Source: Albirhodobacter sp042466415
GTDB taxonomy: Bacteria > Pseudomonadota > Alphaproteobacteria > Rhodobacterales > Rhodobacteraceae
Reading direction: 5' to 3'
NCBI RefSeq assembly: GCF_042466415.1
Contig: NZ_JAXHCH010000002.1
Coordinates: 558,001 to 622,000, forward strand
DNA: 64,000 nucleotides
The notes under the pieces were generated by a model. It was not told where the DNA came from, did not search any database, and saw nothing but the letters and a program-made list of their open reading frames with translations. Within the stretch, counting starts at the first letter, position 1, and every line of letters begins with the position of its first letter. Below are positions 10,201 through 19,553 of the stretch, one piece after another. The position numbers and the translations under genes are program-made.

Positions 10201-10744
10201 CGCAGTGATCGCGGCCGCGGGCATCTTCACGAAATTGAGCGGCGGCGCGATGGATTTGATCTTGGAGCCGATCGGCGCGATGTATCAAGGCCATGTCGAA
10301 ATTCGGGATGCGCGGGTGACGGGCGCGCCGGCGCTTGCGTCCATGCTCTCTGCGATTTCGGGTGTGGGGCTGGTGGAACAGCTGAACGGCGAGGGGCTGG
10401 CCTTCTCCGACATTGTTGCGGATTTCCGGATTTCCGATAAGGCGGTCACGATCTCCAACGGGTCGGCGGAAGGGGCATCTTTGGGCGTTACACTTGCGGG
10501 GCTTTATCTGCCGAAGTCAAAAACCATTGATCTTCAGGGGGTTGTGTCACCTTTCTATCTGATCAACGGAATTGGACAGGTGCTGACCCAACGCGGGGAG
10601 GGCCTGTTCGGCTTTAACTACACGGTGAAGGGCCCTGCGAGCGCGCCCGAAACACGGGTCAACCCGTTATCGATCCTCGCGCCGGGGATGCTGCGGGAGT
10701 TGTTCAGGGGGAAGGCCCCGCAAGCGCCGAGCGAGGCGGGCTGA
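7277..10744 (+). CDS. AsmA-like/DUF3971 (YhdP-type) envelope protein
   Basis: 1155-aa protein with one N-terminal membrane segment (about residues 75-98, GVWLLISLPLLGVAATF) followed by a very long periplasmic region rich in beta strands. The C-terminal part (GGAMDLILEPIGAMYQGHVEI and following, ending VVSPFYLINGIGQVL) matches the AsmA-like C-terminal region of YhdP/DUF3971 proteins, implicated in lipid transport to the outer membrane. GTG 7277 is preferred as start because AAGGAG lies 6 nt before it; an upstream GTG at 7187 has no such site. Confidence 0.82.
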   Translation: MPQRPEHMRKTPATDLPQADALARDPLGARLRGLFSRKVRSAQEAARADLQEALLEKDPFFTVTRVKRKRRGLMGVWLLISLPLLGVAATFAVMAITHLPVSAPDWVIDRAEARINNAMEGLARVRIIGGADLLVDEGITPRLRLHAVELTRPSGMPIAAFPELRMTVWAAPLLLGRVEPRSFRISGARIAMRRLEDGRLDVGFGGDWAMSGVGPASVSEALEQFESVFETPALAQLERIEANDLELRLDDARLGRTWWVREGRFNLAQTARDISVDLGFDVGAQNALPAAASLSMSTRKDGPEARLGAQVRAVAARELALQSPALAFLSVLDAPISGAIAMQTDETGKMGPMRATLEIGEGALTPEGIAQPLPFNNGKVRLAYNPALQRVDIEDFSIDSRTLRLSAKATSHLGPIVNGLPRETVSQISINDLALDPEGMFETPARFTQGAADLRVSFSPFKVELGQLSLTGDSQQINMKGKAVAGEKGWEVALDTQLGAIDKADFLTFWPQNFKEKDRLWVTENIAEGRLQNAYAALRIAPEQDPKLALSYEFSDAKARVVKTLPLTENTRGFATIMDNSHRLMVETGDIPAPNGAGRVDVAGSTLIVPDIRIKPAPAEVRLRSKGEIPAILALLDEEPFRILTKANLGTDLASGQAEAVTDLDLVLKPKVLREEVRFRVRADLYDVQSDKIVKGKALTSDHLVLTADDAGIAIAGKGALNGVGFEARWAQNLARAAKGSSVVEGEVEVSTANLAKLGVTLPAGLMTGSGPADIRVDLKTGEVPRYAVDTSLAGIGLNLPQIGWQLGRNTTGKLALSGRLGAVPTVEAIALDAGGLAAQGALKIGSKGLESANFSSVKLGGWFSGAVALAGREVRINNGRVDLRNLPDSFASGAAGGSAGAAASGSRIIAKLDRVTVAQDLTLTGVAADLTTRGGLSGTFTSGVNGQSRVTGTLAPARAGGAKPAVRIGAQDAGAVIAAAGIFTKLSGGAMDLILEPIGAMYQGHVEIRDARVTGAPALASMLSAISGVGLVEQLNGEGLAFSDIVADFRISDKAVTISNGSAEGASLGVTLAGLYLPKSKTIDLQGVVSPFYLINGIGQVLTQRGEGLFGFNYTVKGPASAPETRVNPLSILAPGMLRELFRGKAPQAPSEAG

Positions 10745-10866
10745 CCCTGCGAGGCCATGGGCCATCGACGCATCCTGACACTTGGGCATTGAGGCGGCAG
10801 CGGGGGCGGGGGAATCGGGTTGCGTATGACTTCGAGACTTGGCAGGGGTGACCAAAAGGGGGCGCT

Positions 10867-11958
10867 ATGCAACTGAGTGATTTTGATTTCGACTTGCCCG
10901 AGGGGCTGATCGCCGTGCGTCCGGCCAATCCACGCGAATCCGCGAAATTACTCGTTGCACGGGGCGCGGTGCCCGATGGCGGGGAAGCCGGAGAGATCGA
11001 GGATCTGCATGTCGCGGATTTGATCGATCAGTTTGACGCGGGTGATCGGCTTATCTTGAACAATACCAAGGTGATACCGGCGCGCCTGACGGGCATGCGT
11101 CATCGGGTGACTGAGGATGCGTCGGTGGGGGCAGGGATTGCGAAGATCGAGATCACCTTGCTGGAACCTGCGGCGGACGGCGCGTGGTTGGCGCTGGCAA
11201 AGCCGTTGCGCAAGCTGAAAGAGGGCGAGGAGATCGTCTTCTCTGATGCGCTCTCGGCGCGGGTTGAGACGATCTCCCAAGGGCAGTTGAGCCTTCGGTT
11301 TAACTGCTCCGGGGATGATTTTGACGCGGCGCTCAACGCGGCGGGGGCGATGCCGCTGCCGCCCTATATCGCCGCGCTGCGGGCGCCTGACGAGGCGGAC
11401 AAGACGGATTACCAAACGGTGTTCGCCCGCCACTCGGGCGCCGTCGCCGCGCCCACCGCCAGTTTGCATTTCACCAAGCCGATGCTGGAGGCGCTTGCCG
11501 CGAAGGGGGTCACTTTTACGGAAGTCACCTTGCACGTGGGGGCTGGGACGTTCCTGCCGGTGAAGGTCGACGATGTCGCGACCCATAAGATGCATGCGGA
11601 ATGGGGCGAGGTGACGCCGCAGGCCGCGGCCGAGATCGCGGCGACCAAGGCTGCGGGAGGGCGGATCATTCCCGTCGGTACGACGGCGCTTCGTCTGATC
11701 GAATCCGCCGCCGCCTCGGGCGAGATCGCGCCGTTTTCGGGCACGACCGATATCTTCATCTATCCCGGTTACCAGTTCCGCGTGACGGATGGGTTGATGA
11801 CGAATTTTCATTTGCCAAAATCGACCCTGCTCATGCTGGTATCTGCGCTGATGGGAGCGGATCGTATTCGCCAGATTTACGCACATGCGGTTGCAAACGG
11901 CTATCGTTTCTTCTCATATGGGGATGCGTCGCTTTTGACTGTCACGCGTCGCAAATGA
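10867..11958 (+). CDS. queA: S-adenosylmethionine:tRNA ribosyltransferase-isomerase
   Basis: 363-aa enzyme of queuosine synthesis. It moves the ribosyl group of SAM to 7-aminomethyl-7-deazaguanine in tRNA, forming epoxyqueuosine. Family signatures are clear: FDLPEGLIAVRP at the N-terminus, LILNNTKVIPARL, TLHVGAGTFLPVKV, GTTALRLIES and TNFHLPKSTLLMLVSAL. Full length. AAGGGGG lies just before ATG 10867. The gene follows the AsmA-like gene by about 120 bases; no tgt is visible nearby. Confidence 0.96.
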   Translation: MQLSDFDFDLPEGLIAVRPANPRESAKLLVARGAVPDGGEAGEIEDLHVADLIDQFDAGDRLILNNTKVIPARLTGMRHRVTEDASVGAGIAKIEITLLEPAADGAWLALAKPLRKLKEGEEIVFSDALSARVETISQGQLSLRFNCSGDDFDAALNAAGAMPLPPYIAALRAPDEADKTDYQTVFARHSGAVAAPTASLHFTKPMLEALAAKGVTFTEVTLHVGAGTFLPVKVDDVATHKMHAEWGEVTPQAAAEIAATKAAGGRIIPVGTTALRLIESAAASGEIAPFSGTTDIFIYPGYQFRVTDGLMTNFHLPKSTLLMLVSALMGADRIRQIYAHAVANGYRFFSYGDASLLTVTRRK

Positions 11959-12103
11959 GACGGGCGCGGGGGGGTGCTTTGCGTTAGGTCCCTCGCCCCG
12001 GCTTAGGCCGCGCTGTGATCGCGCCGCGGGCGCCTTTGACGATCCGACTCGGCGGCATGTTCGATGCCGTCGATCCTCTTACCGCTGATAACCGAGGTCT
12101 TTG

Positions 12104-13525
12104 ATGTATGCTGTAATTCGCCACTCATGGCCGCTGTTGTTGGGCATTATGCTTTTGATGGTCGGGAACGGCATTCAGGGCACCTTGCTGGGGATCAGGG
12201 GCACGATCGAGGGGTTCGGCACGTATCAGATGTCGATCGTTATGTCGGCCTATTTCGTGGGCTTCCTGTTCGGCTCGCGTTTGACGCCGGAGATGATCCG
12301 AAAGGTCGGGCATGTTCGCGTCTTTGCGGCGCTGGGGTCGCTTATTTCGGCGGTGCTGATCTTGTATGCGGCGGCGCCCGATTGGGTGGCGTGGACGGTG
12401 ATGCGCGTTGTGATCGGCTTCTGTTTCTCGGGGGTCTATATCACGGCGGAAAGCTGGCTGAACGCCTCCGCCACCAACGAAACGCGTGGCCAGACGCTAT
12501 CGGCCTATATGATCATGCAAATGGTCGGGATCATCGCCGCGCAGATCTTGCTCAACGTGGGGGACCCGGGCGGTTATCTGTTGTTCGTCATTCCGTCGGT
12601 TCTCGTGTCGCTCGCCTTTACGCCAATTCTCCTCTCGGCATCGCCCGCCCCCTCCTTTGCCACGACGAAACGTATGTCGTTTAAAGAGCTTTTTGAGGCA
12701 TCGCCTTTGGGCTGTGTGGGGATGTTCTTGATGGGGGGCGTGTTCTCGGCCCTGTTCGGGATGGCTTCTGTTTGGGGGGGCTTGCAGGGTCTCACGGTGA
12801 GCGAGATCTCCATTTTTGTCGCGGCGATCTACGTTGGGGGGTTGGTGTTCCAATACCCGATCGGCTGGATGTCGGATCGGATGGATCGTCGTTTGCTGAT
12901 CCTCGTCCTTGCGGCGATCGGCGCGGTGCTGATGCTGCTGGTGGTGCTGATCAATCCGCCCTTCGGCGTGCTTGTGGTCCTTGCCGCGCTGGCGGGCGGG
13001 ATTGCGAACCCTGTTTATTCGCTGCTCGTTGCTTATACGAACGATTTTCTCGACAGTTCCGATATGGCCTCTGCCTCGGCGGGGCTATTGTTCATCAACG
13101 GCGTTGGCGCGATCACCGGGCCTCTCACGACCGGTTGGTTGATGGAGATGATCGGGCCCTTGGGCTTCTTCCTGTATCTCGCGGTGCTCAACGCGCTGAT
13201 CGCTGGCTATGCAGGTTGGCGGATGACACGTCGTCCGGCGATGGTCTCGTCCGAGACCAGCGCCTTCGCGATCCTGTCGCCAACCGCATCGCCCATCGCG
13301 GTGGAGGTTGTTTTGGAAGCGGCGCAAGAGGAAGCTGTGCAAGCTGAAGAAGCGGCAGCCGTAGCCGAGGCTGAAGCGCAGGCTGAGGTTCAAGCTGGGG
13401 TACGGGCCGAGGTTCAGGCGGCGGCGGACGCGGAGGCCCAAAATGCCGCCGAGGCAGCTGCGGACGCGAGCACCGGTAATGAGACGCAAGAGGCATCAGG
13501 GGACGAGCCACCAAAGGCAGGGTAA
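12104..13525 (+). CDS. MFS transporter (YcaD-like) with Ala/Glu-rich tail
   Basis: 473-aa major facilitator protein with about 12 membrane segments in residues 1-380 and the typical loop GWMSDRMDRRLLI between segments 8 and 9. The pattern fits the YcaD-like group, substrate unknown. The last about 90 residues are a low-complexity cytoplasmic tail made of Ala, Glu, Val and Gln (AEAEAQAEVQAGVRAEVQ), unusual for the family. ATG 12104 is chosen with GAGG 6 nt upstream; a TTG directly before it is less likely. The tail-coding DNA is repetitive and may vary in length between strains. Confidence 0.85.
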   Translation: MYAVIRHSWPLLLGIMLLMVGNGIQGTLLGIRGTIEGFGTYQMSIVMSAYFVGFLFGSRLTPEMIRKVGHVRVFAALGSLISAVLILYAAAPDWVAWTVMRVVIGFCFSGVYITAESWLNASATNETRGQTLSAYMIMQMVGIIAAQILLNVGDPGGYLLFVIPSVLVSLAFTPILLSASPAPSFATTKRMSFKELFEASPLGCVGMFLMGGVFSALFGMASVWGGLQGLTVSEISIFVAAIYVGGLVFQYPIGWMSDRMDRRLLILVLAAIGAVLMLLVVLINPPFGVLVVLAALAGGIANPVYSLLVAYTNDFLDSSDMASASAGLLFINGVGAITGPLTTGWLMEMIGPLGFFLYLAVLNALIAGYAGWRMTRRPAMVSSETSAFAILSPTASPIAVEVVLEAAQEEAVQAEEAAAVAEAEAQAEVQAGVRAEVQAAADAEAQNAAEAAADASTGNETQEASGDEPPKAG

Positions 13526-13588
13526 TCACGCCCGCCTTTGGGGTGGCATGTAAAATCGCCCCCGATCAACACTCGGGAGGAGTGGAAG

Positions 13589-14164
13589 ATGACGGGACCT
13601 GTCGACGAGACGTGTCGTGATATCGTTGAGTTCTGGATGATCGAGGCTGGTCCGTCTCGGTGGTATCAGGTGGATGACGCGTTCGATCAGCGTATTCGCG
13701 ATACGTATCAGCCACTCTGGCGCAGTGCGTGGCAAGGCAAATTCGGGAATTGGATGGCAAGCGCAGAAGGCGCGCTTGCGCTTTTGCTGCTTTGCGATCA
13801 GTTCCCGCGCAACATGTTTCGCGGGCAAGCCATCGCTTTCGCCTCCGATCCGCGCGCCCGCGAGCTTGCCCGAGAGGCCATCGCGTCGGGCTTTGATCTG
13901 GAGGTTGCGCCCGATGCGCGCCAGTTCTTCTATCTGCCATTCGAGCATTCCGAGGATATGGAAGATCAACTCCGCGCGGTCGAATTATTCACCGAACGCT
14001 TGCCCGGCGAGGGGCTGACCCATGCCCGCGCACATGCCGCCACGATTGCGGAATTCGGACGCTTCCCTTGGCGCAACGCCGCATTGGGCCGGGTCTCGAC
14101 ACGCGAGGAGGAGGCCTTACTGGCCGCGGGTGGTTACGCGGAGATGCTGCGCCGGATCAGTTGA
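13589..14164 (+). CDS. DUF924 family protein
   Basis: 191-aa DUF924 protein, alpha-helical and tetratricopeptide-like. Visible signatures are the early IVEFWMIEAGPSRWYQVDDAFD, LLLLCDQFPRNMFRG and YLPFEHSEDMEDQ followed by the late HA..HAATIAEFGRFPWRNAALGR. Biochemical function is unknown. ATG 13589 has GGGAGGAG about 6 nt before it, so the frame's earlier ATG (13538) is not used. Single gene between the MFS transporter and lpdA. Confidence 0.88.
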   Translation: MTGPVDETCRDIVEFWMIEAGPSRWYQVDDAFDQRIRDTYQPLWRSAWQGKFGNWMASAEGALALLLLCDQFPRNMFRGQAIAFASDPRARELAREAIASGFDLEVAPDARQFFYLPFEHSEDMEDQLRAVELFTERLPGEGLTHARAHAATIAEFGRFPWRNAALGRVSTREEEALLAAGGYAEMLRRIS

Positions 14165-14315
14165 GCGCAGCCCGCCCCCATCTGATATGTCGCGCACAAC
14201 GGCTTTGCGTTGCGCGCGACAATCGCTAAACTGCTAGCAGCTATGATCTGGCGGGCATTGAAAATGTCGCAAAGATAGTTTAATGGCAAACTAGTTTTAT
14301 CCGGAGGAAAATCTG

Positions 14316-15725
14316 ATGGCAGCTGCAAGCTTCGATATGATCGTCATCGGCGCAGGTCCGGGGGGCTATGTTGCGGCCATCCGCGGCGCGCAACTCGGCC
14401 TTAAAGTCGCAATCGTAGAGCGCGAACATCTGGGCGGTATCTGTCTGAACTGGGGCTGTATCCCGACGAAGGCGATGCTGCGGTCGGCAGAAGTTTTCCA
14501 CCTGATGCATCGCGCGAAAGAGTTCGGGCTTTCGGCTGAGAAGATCGGCTTCGATCTGGATGCTGTGGTCCAACGCTCGCGCGGGGTGGCCAAGCAACTT
14601 TCGGGCGGCATCGGCCATCTGATGAAGAAAAACAAAGTCACCGTTTTCATGGGCGCGGCAACGATCCCTGCCAAAGGGAAGGTCTCGGTGAAAACCGAGA
14701 AAGGCGTTGAAGAGCTGACATCGAAACACATCATCCTCGCCACGGGGGCGCGCGCGCGCGAATTGCCGGGGCTCGAGGCGGATGGCGATCTGGTCTGGGC
14801 GTATAAACACGCGCTGGTCGCGAAACGGATGCCGAAAAAGCTGCTGGTGATCGGGTCGGGCGCCATCGGGATCGAATTCGCGAGCTTCTTCAACACGCTT
14901 GGTGCCGATACGACCGTGGTTGAGGTGATGGACCGCGTTCTGCCGGTTGAAGATGCAGAGATTGCGGCCTTCGCGAAAAAGCAATTTGTGAAGCAGGGGA
15001 TGAAAATCCTCGAAAAAACAACCGTTAAGAAGCTGGATCGTTCGCCGGATGGCAAGGGCGGCGGGAAGGTTGTCGCGCATCTGGAGGACGCAAAAGGCAC
15101 CACGACGCAAGAGTTCGACACCGTGATTTCCGCCGTCGGGATCGTCGGCAACGTCGAAAATCTCGGGCTGGAAGCGCTGGGCGTCAAAATCGATCGCACC
15201 CATGTTGTGACCGACGAGTTCTGCCGCACGGGCGTCGAAGGGCTTTATGCGATTGGCGATATCGCGGGCGCACCGTGGCTGGCGCACAAGGCATCGCATG
15301 AGGGCGTGATGGTGGCCGAACTGATCGCGGGCGGGCATCCGCACCCGATCAAGCCGGGCTCGATCGCAGGGTGCACCTATTGTCACCCGCAAATCGCATC
15401 GGTCGGCATGACCGAAGCGAAGGCAAAAGAAGCGGGTCATGATATCAAGGTCGGTCGTTTCCCGTTCATCGGCAACGGAAAGGCGATTGCGCTGGGCGAG
15501 GCCGAGGGCCTTGTGAAAACCGTGTTCGACGCGAAAACGGGCGAGCTTCTTGGCGCGCATATGGTTGGCGCGGAAGTGACCGAGATGATCCAAGGCTACG
15601 TCATCGGCCGCACGCTGGAGACCACCGAGGAAGATCTGATGAACACCGTCTTCCCGCACCCGACGTTGTCGGAAATGATGCACGAGTTGGTGCTCGACGC
15701 CTACGGTCGCGCTTTGCATATGTGA
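14316..15725 (+). CDS. lpdA: Dihydrolipoyl dehydrogenase (E3)
   Basis: 469-aa flavoprotein that reoxidises lipoyl groups of 2-oxoacid dehydrogenase complexes with NAD+. The FAD-binding GAGPGGYVAA is at residues 12-21, the redox pair Cys43/Cys48 in GGICLNWGCIPTK, the NAD-binding motif in VIGSGAIGIEFASFF, and the catalytic His-Glu in HPTLSE near the C-terminus. GGAGG precedes ATG 14316. It is not next to E1/E2 genes, so it may serve more than one complex. Confidence 0.95.
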   Translation: MAAASFDMIVIGAGPGGYVAAIRGAQLGLKVAIVEREHLGGICLNWGCIPTKAMLRSAEVFHLMHRAKEFGLSAEKIGFDLDAVVQRSRGVAKQLSGGIGHLMKKNKVTVFMGAATIPAKGKVSVKTEKGVEELTSKHIILATGARARELPGLEADGDLVWAYKHALVAKRMPKKLLVIGSGAIGIEFASFFNTLGADTTVVEVMDRVLPVEDAEIAAFAKKQFVKQGMKILEKTTVKKLDRSPDGKGGGKVVAHLEDAKGTTTQEFDTVISAVGIVGNVENLGLEALGVKIDRTHVVTDEFCRTGVEGLYAIGDIAGAPWLAHKASHEGVMVAELIAGGHPHPIKPGSIAGCTYCHPQIASVGMTEAKAKEAGHDIKVGRFPFIGNGKAIALGEAEGLVKTVFDAKTGELLGAHMVGAEVTEMIQGYVIGRTLETTEEDLMNTVFPHPTLSEMMHELVLDAYGRALHM

Positions 15726-15795
15726 TACGCAAAGGGGGGGGGGCTTTCGCGGCCACGACCGGAGGGGCGATCTCCTCCAGTCCAGCCCTTCAAGA

Positions 15796-15842
15796 ATATG
15801 ACTAAGCCCGGAGCGTGTGAAACGTTCTGGGCTTAGTCATAT
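15796..15842. terminator. Long palindrome between lpdA and uvrA
   Basis: Two 20-nt arms (15796-15815 and 15823-15842, core ATGACTAAGCCC / GGGCTTAGTCAT) pair at 18 of 20 positions, the other two being G-T wobbles, around a 7-nt loop. No T run follows. It may end lpdA transcription or be a dispersed palindromic element. The rest of 15726-16020 shows no gene. Confidence 0.55.
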
Positions 15843-16020
15843 CTCAGGCCTCAAAAATCAGCCAAGCTTTAAAGGCGCAGCCTCCACGCAAGGTCGCGCT
15901 CGCGCCCCACATCCCCTTGATTAGCGACAATCCGCTATGCGTTCGCGAAATGTTCACATATTTCCATTGGAGAGTTTGCAATCCTACCCTATCTAGGGAG
16001 TGTTGAAGGTCGGGGGCCCC

Positions 16021-18895
16021 ATGGCAGAGCAAAAGTTCATCGAAGTTCGCGGCGCGCGTGAGCACAATCTGAAGAACGTCGATGTGGATATCCCACGCGA
16101 CCAGTTTGTCGTGATCACGGGCCTGTCAGGCTCGGGCAAATCGTCGCTCGCGTTTGATACGATCTACGCGGAGGGGCAGCGGCGCTATGTTGAGAAGTCT
16201 CTCAGCCTATGCGCGGCAGTTTCTGGATCAAATGGGCAAGCCTGATGTTGATCATATCTCGGGCTTGAGCCCCGCGATTTCCATCGAACAAAAGACGACG
16301 TCGAAGAATCCGCGCTCCACGGTGGGCACGGTGACAGAAATTTACGACTATATGCGCCTGCTCTATGCGCGTGCGGGCACGCCGTATTCTCCCGCAACTG
16401 GCAAGCCGATCGAGGCGCAGCAAGTTCAGGATATGGTTGACCGCGTGATGGCCTTGCCGGAAGGATCACGGGGCTATCTTCTCGCGCCGATCATCCGCGA
16501 TCGGAAAGGCGAATATAAGAAAGAATTCATCGACTTGCGCAAGCAGGGGTTCCAACGGGTGAAGGTCAATGGCGCGTTTTACGAGCTGGACGAGCCGCCT
16601 GTGTTGGACAAGAAGTTCCGCCACAATATTGACGTTGTTGTTGACCGGATCGTGGTCCGCGAGGGGCTGGAGACGCGGCTCGCCGACAGTTTCCGCACGG
16701 CGTTGGATCTCGCGGACGGAATTGCCAATTACGAGCAGGCATTGAGCGCGGAAGATGTAGAGGCGGGCGTTGAGCCAGAGCGCCTGATGTTTTCCGAGAA
16801 ATTCGCATGTCCGGTGTCCGGCTTCACGATCCCCGAGATCGAGCCGAGGCTCTTCTCGTTCAATGCGCCATTCGGGGCCTGTCCGGTGTGCGACGGTTTG
16901 GGGGTTGAGCTGTTCTTTGATGCGCGTTTGGTCGTGCCAGACCAATCCTTGACGTTGCAGCAGGGCGCAATTGCGCCTTGGGCGAAGTCAAAAAGCCCGT
17001 ATTTCACGCAGACCATTGCCGCGCTTGCCAAACACTATCAGTTTGATGCCAAATCCCAATGGAAGGATCTGCCTGAGACGGTTCAGAACCTGTTCCTTTA
17101 CGGGTCCGAGGGCGTTGAAATCCCGTTCCGGTTTGACGAGGCGGGGCGCGTCTATGAGGTCACGCGCAGCTTCGAGGGCGTGATCCCCAATATGGAGCGC
17201 CGCTACCGCGAGACGGATAGCGCGTGGGTGCGCGAGGATTTCGAGCGGTTCCAGAACAACCGCCCCTGCGGCGCTTGCGCGGGCTACAGGTTGAAGCCCG
17301 AGGCTTTGGCGGTGAAAATCGGCGATAAGCACGTGGGCGAAGTGGTCGAGATGTCGATCAAGGAAGCCTATGACTGGATCGCGGCTGCCCCTGATAAGCT
17401 CTCGAAACAGAAAGAAGAAATTGCGCGGGCGATCTTGAAAGAGATCCGCGAGCGGCTTGGCTTCCTCAACAATGTTGGCTTGAATTACCTGACGTTGTCG
17501 CGCGCGGCGGGCACGCTTTCGGGCGGGGAAAGCCAGCGCATCCGGCTCGCGTCGCAGATCGGGTCCGGGTTGACGGGGGTGCTTTATGTGCTCGATGAAC
17601 CGTCAATCGGCCTGCATCAACGCGATAACGACCGGCTTTTGACGACGTTGAAGAACCTGCGCGATGCGGGCAATACGGTGCTTGTCGTTGAGCATGACGA
17701 GGATGCTATCCGGCATGCGGATTATGTTTTCGATATCGGCCCGGGCGCCGGCGTGCATGGCGGTCAGGTTGTCAGCCATGGCACCCCAGCGGAAGTCGCG
17801 CGTGATCCTGCTTCGCTCACCGGCCAGTATCTCAGCGGCAAACGCGAGATCGCGGTGCCGACGAAACGTCGTAAGGGGAACGGGAAGAAGGTCAAAGTTT
17901 CAAAGGCTTCTGGTAACAACTTGAAGGATGTTACGGTCGATTTCCCGCTGGGGCAATTCGTCTGCGTGACGGGGGTTTCGGGGGGCGGTAAATCGACACT
18001 CACCATCGAGACACTGTTCAAGACGGCGTCCATGCGGTTGAACGGCGCCCGCCAGACGCCCGCACCTTGCGAGAGCCTGAAAGGGCTGGAGCATCTCGAC
18101 AAGGTGATCGACATTGACCAACGCGCCATCGGCCGGACGCCGCGATCGAACCCTGCGACCTATACCGGTGCGTTCACACCGATCCGCGACTGGTTCGCGG
18201 GCCTGCCGGAATCGAAAGCGCGCGGGTACAAGCCGGGGCGGTTCTCCTTCAACGTAAAGGGTGGGCGATGCGAGGCGTGCCAAGGCGACGGGGTCATCAA
18301 GATTGAGATGCATTTCCTGCCTGACGTCTATGTGACCTGCGAGACCTGCAAGGGGCAACGCTATAACCGCGAGACTTTGGAGGTTCAGTTCAAAGGCAAG
18401 AGCATCGCGGATGTGTTGGATATGACGGTCGAGGAGGCGCAAGGGTTCTTTGCGGCGGTGCCTTCGATCCGCGATAAAATGGATGCGCTGATGGAGGTCG
18501 GGCTTGGTTATATCAAGGTTGGTCAACAGGCGACGACCTTGTCAGGCGGCGAGGCGCAGCGCGTGAAGCTCTCCAAAGAGCTGGCGCGCCGCGCGACGGG
18601 GCGCACGCTTTATATCCTGGACGAGCCGACGACCGGTCTGCATTTTGAAGATGTCAAAAAACTGCTCGAAGTTCTGCATTCCTTGGTCGATCAGGGCAAT
18701 ACAGTTGTCGTTATCGAACATAACCTTGATGTTATCAAAACCGCGGATTGGTTGATCGATATCGGGCCCGAGGGCGGGGACGGCGGCGGGATGGTCGTCG
18801 CGACCGGCACGCCGGAGGCGGTTGCACAGGTCGCGCAGAGCCACACAGGCCGCTATCTCGCGCCGATGCTGAAGATCAAGACCGCCGCCGAGTAA
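16021..18895 (+). pseudogene. uvrA: uvrA, excinuclease ABC subunit A, with single-base frameshift
   Basis: UvrA finds bulky DNA lesions in nucleotide excision repair. Read from ATG 16021 the protein starts normally (MAEQKFIEVRGAREHNLK, first Walker A GLSGSGKS at 34-41) but leaves frame after Tyr56-Val57-Glu58. From about 16196 the correct continuation SLSAYARQFLDQMGKP is in the +1 frame and stays open to TAA 18895, with both ABC signatures, the zinc-binding CPVC/CEAC..CETC modules and the second Walker A (GVSGGGKST). Removing one A at 16195-16196 restores a 957-residue protein of normal length. Translation from the internal ATG 16154 would lack the first Walker A. Either a sequencing error or a real loss-of-function mutation. 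Confidence 0.85.
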
Positions 18896-18904
18896 TCTCT
18901 TCTG

Positions 18905-18938
18905 ACAGCCCCGCCGAATGAATTACCGGCGGGGCTGT
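18905..18938. terminator. Bidirectional terminator between uvrA and RcnB-like gene
   Basis: Perfect 12-bp stem ACAGCCCCGCCG (18905-18916) / CGGCGGGGCTGT (18927-18938), 10-nt loop, between convergent genes. Confidence 0.8.
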
Positions 18939-18947
18939 CTATGTGAC

Positions 18948-19382
18948 TTAACGAAGCAAGGCGCTTGCGGCACCGATGAAGTTCAGCACTTCGCGGGTGT
19001 CACGATCCACGCGGAAAACGTCATCCGCGACACGGTAATAGGTATAGCGAGGGTCAAGCCCGTAGCGGCGCGGCTCCTTGACGACGATATAATCACGCTC
19101 AATGCGCTCTCCGACGCGGTAGCGCCGGTCGCCGTCACGCTGATCCGCTTCGCGACGATCGTCCTTACGGTCTTCCTTGCGATCATCGCGGCGATCCTCC
19201 GTCCTGCGATCATCGTCCCGACGCTCGTCCGCTTTCTTGGCCTGTCCGGGGGCCATGCAGCCGTTATCTTTCTTCGCCAAACCGGCAGGGCAGCCGTCCG
19301 CAAGCGCGGCGCCGGCGGATGTCATTGTGGTCAGACCTGCCGCCAAACCGATTGCGAGTAGAACTGGGGATAGCTTGGGCAT
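18948..19382 (-). CDS. RcnB-like periplasmic protein, Asp/Arg-rich
   Basis: 144-aa secreted protein. Signal peptide about residues 1-29 (LAIGLAAGLTTMTSAGAALA), a short Cys-containing segment (GCPAGLAKKDNGCMAPGQ), a highly charged Asp/Arg repeat region (DDRR, EDRRDDRKEDRKDD; about 53-86), then the RcnB-like module (YRVGERIERDY, YGLDPRYTYYRVADDVFRVD). RcnB of E. coli affects nickel/cobalt efflux, but a metal role here is only inferred. Its position beside uvrA has no clear functional meaning. Confidence 0.75.
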   Translation of the reverse strand: MPKLSPVLLAIGLAAGLTTMTSAGAALADGCPAGLAKKDNGCMAPGQAKKADERRDDDRRTEDRRDDRKEDRKDDRREADQRDGDRRYRVGERIERDYIVVKEPRRYGLDPRYTYYRVADDVFRVDRDTREVLNFIGAASALLR

Positions 19383-19553
19383 GTGTTGTCTCCTGTTTGC
19401 CCCAGACTTTGGGGCGTCTCACAGGATATAACGTTTTAGCGCAGGCAATCCGTTCCCCTGCGTGGCAGAATTTTCAACTTGCGGGAAGGATCAGCGGGAT
19501 GCCGCTCAGGGTCGCGCGCTGCGCCCATTGTGATATGTCCTGAAAGATCCTTC

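Noticed and set aside
14280..15719. 479-codon open frame antisense to lpdA
   Set aside because: Mirror frame of a well-identified gene, with poor composition and no ribosome binding site.
19160..19235. Short repeats that look like a CRISPR or tandem array
   Set aside because: They encode the Asp/Arg-rich repeat region of the RcnB-like protein; no spacers and no cas genes. No CRISPR array was seen in the window.
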